A DNA stretch of 64,000 nt. Source: Candidatus Burkholderia humilis (GTDB taxonomy: Bacteria > Pseudomonadota > Gammaproteobacteria > Burkholderiales > Burkholderiaceae). The translations under genes were made by a program, and so were the position numbers. The notes under the pieces were generated by a model. That model had not been told where the DNA came from, searched no databases, and worked only from the letters and a program-made list of their open reading frames with translations. Of this stretch, positions 20,412 through 31,528 are shown one piece after another (the first letter of the stretch is position 1; each line of letters opens with the position of its first letter). The DNA lies in contig LFMX01000015.1 in assembly GCA_001184405.1 (NCBI GenBank), forward strand, positions 1-64,000, read 5' to 3'.

Positions 20412-21158
20412 ATGCTGACCCTCCAGTCCGATCTGCACGGTAATCATCTGCTTGGCGCCCTTCCGGCGAACGAATGGCAAGCGCTCACTCCGCATCTCGA
20501 ACTCGTACAGCTTCGCACGGAGCAATTGCTGTGCGACTCGGGTCAGCGTATTCATCACGTGTACTTTCCGACCACGGCTATCATCTCGCTGCTTCATACG
20601 ATGGAAGATGGCGGCTCGGTCGAAATCGCCGCGGTCGGCCGTGAAGGCATGACGGGCGTGCAGGTGCTCACCGGTGGCGAAACGATGCCGACGCGCGTGC
20701 AGGTGCAATGCCCCGGTTTCGCGTATCGCATGAGTGCGCAAGCGTTGCGCGAACAGTTCGGCCGCTCGGACTTTCTGCGTCACCTGATGCTGCTCTATAT
20801 GCAAGCGCTGCTCACGCAAGTTGCGCAGACGGCCGCGTGCAATCGCCATCATTCGCTCAACAAGCAGTTGTGCCGCTGGCTGCTGATCGAAATCGATCGC
20901 ACGACATCGAACGAATTGCAGGTGATGCAGCAACTCATCGCCGACATGCTGGGCGTGCGACGCGAAGGCGTGACCGAAGCGGCGGGCAAGCTGCACGATG
21001 CCGGCCTCATTCATCACAGCCGCCGCTGCATCAAGGTGGTGGATCGCGAAGGGCTCGAAGCGCGTGCGTGCGAATGCTACGGGCTCGTCAAGCGCGAGCT
21101 CGATCGTCTGCTGCCGCGTCTGCGCGCACAGGAAGCCGCGTCCGCCTCCAGCGTGTGA
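20412..21158 (+). CDS. Crp/Fnr-family transcriptional regulator
   Basis: 248 residues. An N-terminal cyclic-nucleotide-binding type beta-roll (residues 10-120: QLLCDSGQRIHHVYFPTTAIISLL, GGSVEIAAVGREGMTGVQVL) is followed by the long dimer helix and a winged helix (about 165-225: LQVMQQLIADMLGVRREGVTEAA). The cAMP-contact Arg-Ser pair of Crp and the Fnr cysteines are both absent, so the effector is unknown. Similar proteins are widespread in Burkholderia and rhizobia, often near polysaccharide genes, and a wcaJ-like start follows seven bases downstream. Intact. Confidence 0.87.
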   Translation: MLTLQSDLHGNHLLGALPANEWQALTPHLELVQLRTEQLLCDSGQRIHHVYFPTTAIISLLHTMEDGGSVEIAAVGREGMTGVQVLTGGETMPTRVQVQCPGFAYRMSAQALREQFGRSDFLRHLMLLYMQALLTQVAQTAACNRHHSLNKQLCRWLLIEIDRTTSNELQVMQQLIADMLGVRREGVTEAAGKLHDAGLIHHSRRCIKVVDREGLEARACECYGLVKRELDRLLPRLRAQEAASASSV

Positions 21159-21165
21159 GCGTCCG

Positions 21166-21360
21166 ATGCGCAACCGTCCGACCGAAGTCTTCGCCATCAC
21201 GGCGCGCTGCCTCGATGTCGTGCTGATCGTCGCGGACGGGTTGATCGCGCACTCGATGCGCTTCTCTTTGCTCGATATCAGCGATGTCGAACGCCTGCTT
21301 ATCGCGTTCAACAGCGTGCTCACGCTGCTGCTGTTCCCCGCGTTCGGCGTCTACGAAACC
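21166..21360 (+). pseudogene. 5' fragment of an undecaprenyl-phosphate glycosylphosphotransferase (WcaJ-like)
   Basis: 65 codons from the ATG at 21166 give the N-terminal membrane region typical of WcaJ/BceB-type initiating enzymes: a cytosolic start, then LDVVLIVADGLIAHSM and [24 protein letters not shown], two hydrophobic helices. These enzymes place the first sugar phosphate on undecaprenyl phosphate for exopolysaccharide. The frame is cut at about 21360, where intron RT sequence in the opposite direction begins, so the CoA-binding-like domain and catalytic domain are lost. The gene lies seven bases after the Crp-like gene. Confidence 0.72.
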
Positions 21361-21481
21361 AGATGTTGCGTCCCTTGATTCCGTACGCCAGAGCATCCAG
21401 TGCATCATGCTGGCTGCGTCCGGGCCGGAATCCATAGCTAAAACCCAGAAACTCCGCCTCGTATATCGGCGTGAGAATCAT
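21361..21481 (-). mobile_element. Fragment of a group II intron reverse transcriptase/maturase
   Basis: About 40 codons on the minus strand read [18 protein letters not shown] and then [13 protein letters not shown], the RT motif region (domains 1-2) of group II intron LtrA proteins. The adjoining parts are missing on both sides: one side meets the WcaJ-like fragment, the other a poly-G tract. No intron RNA domain V was recognised. It is a remnant or an assembly join through a repeated element. Confidence 0.75.
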
Positions 21482-21617
21482 GACGGTGGAGGGGGCGTCG
21501 GTTTGGGCGGGGTTGTGGCGGCGGCCGCGGTTGGGCGGGCGGGGGGGGCGGGGGGTTGGGGGGGGGTTGGGGGGTGAGTTAAAGGGGTGTGAGGGGGGGG
21601 GGCCGGGGCGGGGCGGA
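21482..21617. repeat. G-rich low-complexity tract (probable sequence artefact)
   Basis: About 136 bases composed mostly of G on the + strand, with runs of 8-10 G and almost no C or A in its centre. Nothing else in the window resembles it. Such tracts are typical of no-signal base calls in two-colour sequencing. No biological role is supported. Confidence 0.85.
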
Positions 21618-22750
21618 ATTCTCAAACGTCGGGAACGGTACAAACGGTTCAGTCAGCGGCACCGGATCGAACAGCGCAAGCGTCACAATCGATGCAGCCG
21701 CTGCCTGCGGCGAGCGCGCCGCGCAACGCACATCAAGCCGACGCGGGCGATCAGTCCGTGACGCCCGATCTTTTCGATTCGATCGCCGAAGCCGATTTTT
21801 TCGGCTCGCCTGAAACGCTTGAGAACGACGAAGGCTACGCCGACCTCTTCGACACCTTGCCCGAAGACTGGAACCCGCCGCCTGAAGTCGAAGTGACAAG
21901 TGATGACGCGCCGCTCACCGACAGCGTCGTCTGGCTCGCGCGCAACTATCGTTTTGGGCTGGATTCTGACATCGGCCGTTTATCGATCGCTATTCGCGAC
22001 GGAAATGCGCAAGCCGCGCTGAATGCGCTCGACATCGTGAAGCACGTACAGGACAGGCCGGGCGAACGCGCTGCCGTACTCCACGACGACGCAAATCCGA
22101 TGCTGTCCGAAAGCGTGCTCTCCCGCCTGTCGCGCGGTTTTGCGCCGTACGCCGAAGCTTTGTCGTCGCTGCTCGAAGGCTACACGCAAAACGAAGCCGA
22201 ACTCTTCGACGCGCTCAACCGTTTCCGCGTGCTCTGCGCGACGCGCAAAGGCCCGCGCGGCGTTGATGAAGTCAACGCACGCATCGCCGCGAAAGTGCGC
22301 GAGCGGGCGGGCATCGCGATTGCCTTCGGTGCGCAGTGGTTCGCGGGCCGGCCGGTGATCATCACGCGCAACGACTATGCGCTGGGCCTGTTCAACGGCG
22401 ATATCGGCATCGCGCTTCCCGGCGTGGAAGGTGCGCTGCGCGTGGCGTTCCGCATGGCCGATGGATCGTTGCGCTATGTGTCGCCCGCCGCGCTGCCGCC
22501 GCATGACACCGTGTTCGCGCTGACCGTGCATAAGTCGCAGGGTTCGGAGTTCGAGCACGCGGCGCTCGTGTTGCCGGGCACCTTCGCGCGCGAACTGATC
22601 TACACGGCGATCACGCGCGCCAAGCGTCGCGTCGACGTTTTCGGCTCGGCGGAGATCCTCGCGCAGGCGGTCGTCGCGCCCACGCGGCGCGATTCCGGGC
22701 TGGCTGCGAGAATGCATCGTTTGAGCGCGATGCATGCAAGCGTTCGATAA
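21618..22750 (+). pseudogene. recD: Exodeoxyribonuclease V subunit RecD, C-terminal part only
   Basis: The visible 370 residues are the second half of RecD, the 5'-3' helicase subunit of RecBCD. Present: a linker rich in Asp/Glu (LFDSIAEADFFG), the segment LARNYRFGLDSDIGRLSIAIR (RecA-like domain motif with the conserved Arg), GRPVIITRNDYALGLFNGDIG, and the end FALTVHKSQGSEFEHAALVLP with ELIYTAITRAKRRVDVFG (motifs V and VI). The N-terminal domain and the Walker A site are missing; the frame begins inside the G-rich tract. The stop TAA at 22748-22750 is 12 bases before arfB. As it stands it cannot hydrolyse ATP. Confidence 0.87.
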
Positions 22751-22762
22751 GGAGCACGATGG

Positions 22763-22978
22763 ATGACCGACAATCTCACGGTGCTGCCGAGCGAAATCGA
22801 ACTGACGGCGGTGCGCGCGCAGGGCGCGGGCGGGCAGAACGTCAACAAGGTATCGAGCGCGATTCATCTGCGCTTCGACATCCGCGCGTCGTCGCTGCCC
22901 GGGCACATCAAGGCGCGTTTGCTCGATCTCGCCGATAGCCGCGTCACGCGCGACGGCGTGATCGTTATCGCGTCGTAA
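22763..22978 (+). pseudogene. arfB: Ribosome-rescue peptidyl-tRNA hydrolase ArfB, truncated
   Basis: 71 residues from the ATG at 22763, with AAGGAG 8 bases upstream. ArfB frees stalled ribosomes by hydrolysing peptidyl-tRNA; its catalytic GGQ is present in [20 protein letters not shown]. The frame stops at TAA just after [14 protein letters not shown], where the family continues with another 60 or so residues including the basic tail that senses the empty mRNA channel. Traces such as FQFRS follow in frame beyond the stop, then the sequence is taken over by the convergent gene. Catalytic domain incomplete, tail lost. Confidence 0.82.
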
Positions 22979-23027
22979 AGCGCCTTCCAGTTCCGCTCGA
23001 TGGACACGCTGATCGTCACAGCCGGCA

Positions 23028-23556
23028 TCATCGCTTTTCTCCTGAAATCGTAATTTCGGGCGCGCCGGTCGAGAACGGTCCGAAGATCAGCGTCTTCAGC
23101 GTGCCCTGGACCAATCACGCGCGCCAGCTCAGCGAAGATACAGTAATTGCCGATCAGCAAGTAAAGCAGAATCTGGATCGCCCAGAACTGCGGCCAGTTG
23201 ATATGCGTGTGCGCAGCGGCGAGGCTGTGCGTCTCTTTCCAGAAATCGAACAGGCGCTCGAGATAATGAAAAATGCTCGCGATGATGCTGTAGATCAGCG
23301 TTTTCCACGCGGCATTCCAGATGAGCGGGCGCTCGGGGAATCGGTTGATGAAGGGCAGCATGTTCGCGATCAACACGGCCTTACCGAGTATCAGCGACGC
23401 CACGATCACCGAGACGGACGTCGGCAGGGAAATGCCGGTGCCTTTCACCATCAACGCGCGAATGATGACCACGGCATGCAGGATGACGAAGAAAAAGAGC
23501 GCGGGCGGCACCATCTTCATCATTTCGTGTTTGGCTTTTGCGAGAAAGGCTTTCAT
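23028..23556 (-). pseudogene. Conserved inner-membrane protein, frameshifted near the end
   Basis: About 176 residues. Starts MKAFLAKAKHEMMKMVPPAL (ATG 23556) and shows four hydrophobic helices (LFFFVILHAVVIIRAL, SVSVIVASLILGKAVLIANM, LIYSIIASIFHYLERLFDF, FWAIQILLYLLIGNYCIF). A one-base shift near 23110 breaks the final 25 residues, which otherwise read TLKTLIFGPFSTGAPE and end at TGA 23028-23030. I do not recognise a function. Its ATG overlaps the TGA of the EamA gene (ATGA), so the two are translationally coupled. Confidence 0.62.
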
Positions 23557-24511
23557 GGCGCCTCCAGAATCGAAAAGCGCAAAGCTGAAGTGAGCTTGCG
23601 CCGCGTCGAAAACGGCAACCGGTTGAGCACGCCGGTGGCGAACGCTGTGCCGAGCAACACGACCGCGCAGCCGCCGAGCATGACGTGCGACACGGGCTCG
23701 TGCAGAAAGAGCGCGCCCCACAGAATGCCGAACAGCGGAATGACGAAGGTGACGGTCATCGCGTGGGAGGGGCAGGCCGCGGTGATCAAGTGGAAGTAGA
23801 TGAAATACGCCACGCCCGTGCAGCCGGCCCAGCGCCAGCACCGCTTCCCACGCATGCGCGGAAACGGGCGCGGACGGCCACGTGAGCAGCATGATCGGCG
23901 TGAGCACGAGCGTCGCGCCGATCATGCTGCCGGCGGCGTTGGTCATCGGATCGACGTCCATCAGGTATTTCTTCGCGAAATTACCCGCGACGCCGTAGAG
24001 CGCTGACGCGAGCAGCGCGGCAGCGGCGGCGAGCAGGCCCGCGCCGATTGGTGAGGTCGAGCCGTCGTGCGGCGTCGCGATCTGGTTCCACACGAGCACG
24101 AACACGCCCGCGAAGCCGATCGCCATGCCGATGGTGCGCGTGGTCGTCAGCCGGTCCTTGAGCCACAGCCACGCGACAAGCGCGCCCCAGAGCGGCGTCG
24201 TCGCGTTGATGACGGATGTCGCGCCCGCCGAAAGCGTCAGTTCGGCGAAAGCGAACAGGCAAAACGGCGCGCCCGAATTCAGCACGCCGACGATCAGCAG
24301 CGGCAGCGCGCGCTTTTTTATCGTCGCGACGGTGTGCGCGAAGCGGCGGCGGGCGAGCAGCATCGCGATCAGAGAGAGTGCGCCGATCGATACGCGCAGC
24401 GCCATCAGCGGCGCAACGCCGAATTCCGCGACACCGATGCGGATAAACTAGAAACGACGCGGCCCACAGCGCGGCGAGGACGATCAATTGAACGAGATTG
24501 GCGGGTGACAT
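23553..24511 (-). pseudogene. EamA/DMT-family transporter, frameshifted
   Basis: About 318 residues of a ten-helix drug/metabolite transporter read across at least two breaks. Start MSPANLVQLIVLAALWAASFL (ATG 24511), break near 24448, a long clean middle (MALRVSIGALSLIAMLLA, SAGATSVINATTPLWGALVAWLW, GMAIGFAGVFVLVW), break near 23826, and a clean end with MTVTFVIPLFGILWGALFLHEP and GTAFATGVLNRLP. Substrate unknown. Both EamA repeats are complete, so the ancestor was functional. It overlaps the following membrane-protein gene by four bases. Confidence 0.82.
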
Positions 24512-24629
24512 GGCGATGGGCGGACTTCGACTGCTGATGAAAGTCCGCGCATCCTAACACCGCGTCACGCGCCGGAAAACGCTTCGCGGAAGAGAGCGCA
24601 AGAACCGGGAGTTTTCCTAAAACACGCGT

Positions 24630-26223
24630 TCAGTGTGGCGGAATCATCCACGTCAGCACGTTTTGCTGCAACCAGACGAGCACGCCAAGCAGGATCGTCA
24701 GCAGAATCGAATGCTTGAAGGTGCGCGCGAAGACGAGGCCTTCCTTGCCTTTGAGTTCGGTCGTCGCCACGCCCGTCGAAATGTTCTGCGGCGAAATCAT
24801 CTTGCCCATCACGCCGCCGGACGAATTCGTCGCGGCCATCAACACCGGATTCAGATTCAGTTGATGCGCGGCGACCACTTGCAGATTGCCGAACAGCGCG
24901 TTGCCGGAGGTATCGCTGCCGGAGAGGAACACGGCGACCCAGCCGAGGAACGCCGACACCAGCGGAAAGAACGGCCCCACCGACGCCACGCCCAGACCCA
25001 GCGTGTAGTTCATGCCCGAGTAGTTCATCAGATACGCCAGCCCGACGATGGTCGCCACCGTCAGAATGGCGATGCGCGTCTGCACCCACGTATCGACGGC
25101 CGCCGCGAAGAACTCGCGCGGCGGCAGCTTGACCATCGCGGCGGTGATGATCGCGGCGACGAGAATCGCGGTGCCGGTGGCGAGCGGCTGGAAGTCCCAG
25201 ATCGCGCCGTACGGCTGGTTGTAAAGCGTGATGTAAACCGCTTTGTCGAGGTCGGGCCACGGGACTTTGACATCGCCGATCAGGAAGATTTTGGCGACCG
25301 TTCACACGATCACGACCACCGATGCCACGATCCACGGCAGCCAGTCCTGGCCGCCGGAGACGGGGGGCGCTCGTATCAGAAAGGCGATCGACGTTGACCG
25401 CTAAATTGTCGTCGGGCGCAGGCTTCCAGATGCACAGGAACGCGATCGTCAGAATGAGCGACACGAGCGAGGACAGCACGTCCGTCAACGCATAGCTGAT
25501 GTAGTTCGATGTTACGTATTGCGTGAGCGCAAATGCGCCGCCCGAGACGAGCAGCACCGGCCACACGCGCATCATGTTGCGAAAGCCCGCGTAGATACCG
25601 ATCACATAGAAGGGCAAAAAGAATGCGAAAAGCGGCAACTGGCGGCCGACCATTTTGGCGAGCGCATCGGTCGGTAAGTGCGTGACTGCGCCGAGCACGG
25701 TGATCGGCACGCCGAGCGCGCCGAATGCGACCGGCGCGATGTTGAAGATCAGCGTGAAGGTGAGGGCTTCGAGCGTCGGAAAGCCGAGCAGAATCAAGAG
25801 CGAACTCATGATGGCGATCGGCGTGCCGAAGCCCGAAATGCCTTCGAGCAGTGCGCCGAACGAAAAGCCGATCACGACGAGTACGATGCGCCGGTCGTTC
25901 GGCAGGTTATCGACCATCCAGAGGCGAAACGCTTCGAAGCGCCCCGAGCGCTGTGCGACGTTGTACAGCAGGATCGCGGCGAAGACGATCCACATGACCG
26001 GCCAGAGCGCGAACACCGCGCCAGCCGCGACCGAATCGACGGCCAGCCCGACCGGAAAATGCCAGCCCGCAATGGCGATGATCAACGCCAGCACGAGCCC
26101 CGCGAGCGACGCCCGCGGGACGGCGCGCCCAGCCGAGCAGAGTACGAGCACGATAGGCAGCGCCGCGACGATAAACGACAGCGCGAGCGAATTGGCAATG
26201 GGCGTGAGCAGCTGATGGAACAT
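24630..26223 (-). pseudogene. lldP: L-lactate permease (LldP family), frameshifted
   Basis: About 530 residues. The first 280 are clean from the ATG at 26223: hydrophobic helices, then IGFSFGALLEGISGFGTPIAI, a family signature, and VPITVLGAVTHLPTDALAKMVGRQ. Between about 25370 and 25140 at least two one-base changes scramble the frame; the last 168 residues are clean again (VDTWVQTRIAILTVATIVG, NYSGMNYTLGLGVA, GSDTSGNALFGNLQ, NSSGGVMGKMISPQNIS) and end at 24630. LldP imports lactate with protons. No lldD or dld gene is next to it. The two halves could not form one protein as the sequence stands. Confidence 0.88.
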
Positions 26224-26443
26224 CGGGTCTCCTTTTTATGGCGGCAAGGCGTGAATGGCGATGCAGGTGGAGTTCGATGTTGCCGTTTGCCCGGATCGTG
26301 AAAATTATTTGTTAAGCAAACGCATAACACGCTTATTAAGAATAGGGGAGGAATCGCGGCAGTCAAGAAGTGAATCGGCGTTCACTGCTTGTGATATGGA
26401 CGAGCGAACACGGCGCGTTTCAAGCTACGCGCCGCGTGCACGC

Positions 26444-26563
26444 TTAGCCTTCTACGGGCGATGCCGCGTCTTGCGTCGTCGATGGCGTTTGCCGGAACAC
26501 CCAGATGGTCAGCAGCGCGAGCGACGCGAGCATCTACAGCAGGAAAAACATGAAGGCCATCAT
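26444..26563 (-). pseudogene. Possible 39-residue single-span membrane peptide with in-frame amber codon
   Basis: ATGATG at 26563/26560 is preceded by GGGGAG, a good ribosome site. The frame reads MMAFMFFLL, TAG (26534-26536), MLASLALLTIWVFRQTPSTT and ends at TAA 26444-26446. The hydrophobic run of about 20 residues with a charged, polar tail is typical of small membrane proteins. The amber codon may be a point mutation; the second Met could also restart translation. Not recognised as a known family. The flanking 220 bases on each side hold nothing else convincing. Confidence 0.36.
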
Positions 26564-26750
26564 GGTCCACTCCCCGATATTGAGTGCCGCTGTCACGGAG
26601 CGGCGCAGTATTAGCGCAGGCGAGAAGCCAGATTCGTGCCAGATGGCTGGCGATATCGGTCAAGGGCTTGTCGGAAAAGGAAAGTGTCGCGGCGCACGAA
26701 ACCATTGCGGAATCGAAGTGCCGGAAATTGTTGCAGCGGTGACACGCGAA

Positions 26751-27249
26751 CTATCGGCTGCGCATGCCGGTGCTGCTGCGCGGGATGCCGCCCTGCCAAC
26801 CGCCGCCTCCGCCGCCGCACCATCCGCCGCCGTGCCACATCCTCCACCGCCGCCATGCTAGCCGTTGCCGCGCCAGCCGTAGCCACGACCCCAGCAGCAA
26901 CCGCCGCCGCCCCAGTATCCGAAGCCGATCGAGATCGCCGGATAGCCGTAATACGCGGGATAGGCCGCGTACGGATAAGTCGCGTAGGCTATAAGCCGGA
27001 TACGGATAGTACGAGTAGGCGGGCGTCGCGTAGTAATCGGCAAAGTAATCTGCCGATGGATGACGCCGGCACCAGTGCACTCGCCGTCGGCACGCCCGCT
27101 GCGGAAGCCGTCGACGCTGCGCCCGGTGGCATCGTGAATTCGCGTTGAGTGTAGGCGGCGGGCACGACGGGCGCGTAATAGCCGCCCGGGTAAGGCGGAT
27201 AACCGTAATAGCAGCCGGAGAGCAGCAGTCCGCCGGCAAGCGCCGACAT
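26751..27249 (-). pseudogene. Tyr/Gly-rich lipoprotein, frameshifted
   Basis: Starts MSALAGGLLLSGCYYG (ATG 27249) with a lipobox LLSG-C, so an acylated envelope protein. Next come PYPGGYYAPVVP, a DYYATPAYSYYPYPAY stretch, a YYGYPAISIGFGYWGGG region and, in a third frame, HGGGWCGGGGGGWQGG, ending at 26751. Composition is that of small stress-induced Gly/Tyr-rich lipoproteins common in Burkholderia. At least two frame changes (near 27000 and 26865) interrupt it. Function unknown. Confidence 0.52.
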
Positions 27250-27328
27250 CGTGGCCTTGAGCGTGATGGAAAAACAGGCGGGATTTATGACACTGCTCCT
27301 TGCTTACAGCTTGCCGGACTCGTCAGCT

Positions 27329-27610
27329 TTAGTCCATTGAGAAGCAGCTTACTCGCACGGCAGTGAGCGCCACCGGACGTCGTGTATCGAACCATTGCTG
27401 ATTGCAGATTCCGTAGCAAACTTGAAACACTGCGCTGAAACACGACGGACGCGCGAGCCGCATTCCGCCGATCACCGCGCCGCCCGCCGCGCCGACGCCC
27501 GCGCCGACAGCCGTATCCCGTTGCCGCGTGGTCATGTCGCCGCAGGCCGTCAAGTCTCCGAGGAGTGCAACGACCATTGCAGCGGCGCCGACCTGTTTGA
27601 TGTTTTTCAT
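27329..27610 (-). pseudogene. Glycine-zipper (OsmB-like) lipoprotein, truncated
   Basis: Starts MKNIKQVGAAAMVVALL (ATG 27610) with lipobox LTA-C and a first glycine zipper TAVGAGVGAAGGAVIGG. The family then has a second zipper and a charged end; here sequence after about 27470 changes to an unrelated Cys/Arg-rich stretch, so the 3' part has been replaced or deleted. OsmB-like proteins are outer-membrane lipoproteins induced by osmotic stress. The ATG is 193 bases past the end of thiC on the same strand. Confidence 0.55.
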
Positions 27611-27743
27611 GTCGACTTTCCAATATGATGACGATGTGAACCGTCGTCAGCTAGCCGAAGGTTCACCTCTTCGGCAGGAAAAGTGCCCGATTCGTACGAG
27701 GGTGCGAATCGCCCGCCGCTTATACCTTCTGGCGCGATGAGGC

Positions 27744-27784
27744 GAAAAAAACGGCCTGCCGCATGTGTCGTGCGACAGGCCGTT
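27744..27784 (-). terminator. Terminator of thiC
   Basis: On the minus strand AACGGCCTG (27784-27776) pairs perfectly with CAGGCCGTT (27758-27750), with a further CGCA/TGCG inner pairing, then T7. It starts 19 bases past the thiC stop. Confidence 0.88.
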
Positions 27785-27802
27785 ATCAGGCGCGATGAAG
27801 CA

Positions 27803-29779
<1,977 letters not shown>

Positions 29780-29865
29780 TCAGGAGCTAAACAGGGAGGA
29801 ACGAGACGGAAAGGTACGGGTTCGGAAGAAGTGGCGTGGATGCAGCGAAGCCTGGAACCCGAACG

Positions 29866-29983
29866 CTTCCCTGCGCTGGCATTATCCAGATCAGGTTCAA
29901 AGGGTATTTCTCACCCACGCCGCACGAAGCGTTTCAGCCGCAAAACCTGACTAAAGCCGCGATGTGTAACGCAGGACCCCCAC
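29866..29983 (-). promoter_or_regulatory. TPP riboswitch upstream of thiC
   Basis: On the minus strand the leader shows GGGGGTCC at the 5' side, then the pyrimidine-sensor element GTGAGAAATACCC, the TTTGAACCTGATCTGGATAA block and the closing CAGCGCAGGGAAG. These are the conserved thi-box elements in the right order. The aptamer ends about 145 bases before the thiC ATG, leaving room for the expression platform. Confidence 0.94.
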
Positions 29984-30269
29984 GTTAGCAGCCGCAACCA
30001 TACACCGCGGCGTGGCGTCTTGGCAACCAAGAGAAAACTTCGTCGTTTTCAGCACATTTCGCTGGCGGCGCTTACTGCATAATGTCGCTCGCGCCGAGTT
30101 TAGTAGTTTCCCCAATCGTGTTTTCCCGGACGGCGGCCAGCGTTTTGTGTCCATGCCGTTTCGTATTGCGTGTGTCCTGGCCGCTGATTACCTGGCGCGG
30201 CTCGTTTCCCATTCCCCCGATTCTTTCCTTTCCGGCTCGCAATCGAGCCGGGCTTGCGTGGAGTAACGC

Positions 30270-31211
30270 ATGTCCGCCGTTCCGCCGCCGCGTTTGCCGT
30301 TCAGTTTTCCCGATCGCTTTCCGTTTCGCGCGCCGCGCTCGTTCAAGGGGCAGGTTGCGCTTGCGCTGGCCGTCGTCTATCTCGTGTGGAGATCGACGTA
30401 TCTCGGCATTCATCTCGCGCTCGATTCGTTTCCGCCGCTGATGCTCGGCGGCCTGCGCAACCTGTTCGCGGGCATCGGATTGTTTGCGATCGCGGTGCAT
30501 CGCAAGGCGGCGTGGCCGAGTGCGCGTGAGGTACGCAATGCGGCTATCGTCGGCACACTGCTCGAAGGCTTGTCGAGCGGCATGATGGCCTGGGGCATGC
30601 GCACGGTCGGCACCGGCACCGCCGCCGTGATGGTCGCGACTGTGCCGCTCTTCGCCACGATCTTCACCGCGCTGTCCGGCCGCGCTGTCGCGAAGGGCGA
30701 GTGGTTCACGGTGGCGTTCGGGCTGGTCGGCATCGTATTGCTCAATCATGGCGATTCATCGCCGAGTTCGACCTTCGGCACGCTCGCCATTCTCTGCGCC
30801 GCGATCTTCTGGGCGCGCGGCGCGCATCTGGCGAGCCGTCTTCCGCAGCCTTCGGATTTGCTGATGTCCACGTCGCTGCAAATCGGTTTGGGCGGATTGA
30901 TCGCGACGATCATCGCGCTGGCGTCGGGCGAGCGGTTGACGAACGTGGGCCTGGGCGCGGGCGTGTCGTTCCTGTATCTCGTCGTGATCGGTTCGATGGC
31001 CGCGTACGTCGCGTACAATTTCCTGATCCGCAATACGAGCACGATCGTCGTGACGAGTTGCCTTTACGTGAATCCGGTCGTCGCGGTGCTGCTCGGCGCG
31101 GCGCTGCTGGGCGAAATCATCACGCAATGGACGGTGATCGCGACCGTCGTGATTCTGCTTAGCGTCGGCTTATCGTTCTGGTTCGACTATCGCCGTCGCG
31201 GACTCGTCTAG
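30270..31211 (+). CDS. EamA/DMT-family transporter (YedA-like)
   Basis: 313 residues, intact, from the ATG at 30270. After a Pro-rich cytosolic start of about 30 residues come ten predicted helices in two EamA repeats: VALALAVVYLVWRSTYLGIHLAL (the usual VYxxWGSTYL with Arg for Gly), LMLGGLRNLFAGIGLFAI, MMAWGMRTVGTGTAAVMVATVPLFATIF, and in the second half YLVVIGSMAAYVAYNFLI and SCLYVNPVVAVLLGAALLGE. Members export amino acids or metabolites. The gene is divergent from thiC across a 550-base gap holding the riboswitch. Confidence 0.88.
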   Translation: MSAVPPPRLPFSFPDRFPFRAPRSFKGQVALALAVVYLVWRSTYLGIHLALDSFPPLMLGGLRNLFAGIGLFAIAVHRKAAWPSAREVRNAAIVGTLLEGLSSGMMAWGMRTVGTGTAAVMVATVPLFATIFTALSGRAVAKGEWFTVAFGLVGIVLLNHGDSSPSSTFGTLAILCAAIFWARGAHLASRLPQPSDLLMSTSLQIGLGGLIATIIALASGERLTNVGLGAGVSFLYLVVIGSMAAYVAYNFLIRNTSTIVVTSCLYVNPVVAVLLGAALLGEIITQWTVIATVVILLSVGLSFWFDYRRRGLV

Positions 31212-31528
31212 ACCTTTCTTTCCTCGCCGCTTGTAAAAGCACATCGAGCGGATGGCGCGTGAAAGCCGCCATCCGCATTTCCCGAGCATTTCCTCTAACG
31301 AATCACAACCGCGCGCCGCACAAGGCTGCGCGGCCGGTTCGCGCGCGTGCGCACCGTTCAGGGCATGTGATTTGCTTAATGCCCGCACCCGCATCGGCGA
31401 ATCTTTAAATCATTCAGCGCGCCGCCGCGGGCGAGGAAGTCGCACGGGAGAATGCCAGCGATTACACGACAAGACGCGCCGCGCGTTCGAAACAGCACAT
31501 CACGAGTAAAACAAAGGAAGGTGGCAAC
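31212..31528. other. 317-base intergenic region
   Basis: No recognisable gene. It ends with GGAAGGTGG just before the ATG of the DUF4397 gene, a good ribosome site. No clear promoter match was found. Confidence 0.4.

Noticed and set aside
20355..21323. Long minus-strand frame of 322 residues opposite the Crp-like gene
   Set aside because: Arg/His/Ala-rich composition typical of an antisense shadow in GC-rich DNA, no family motifs, and the + strand carries a recognisable regulator.
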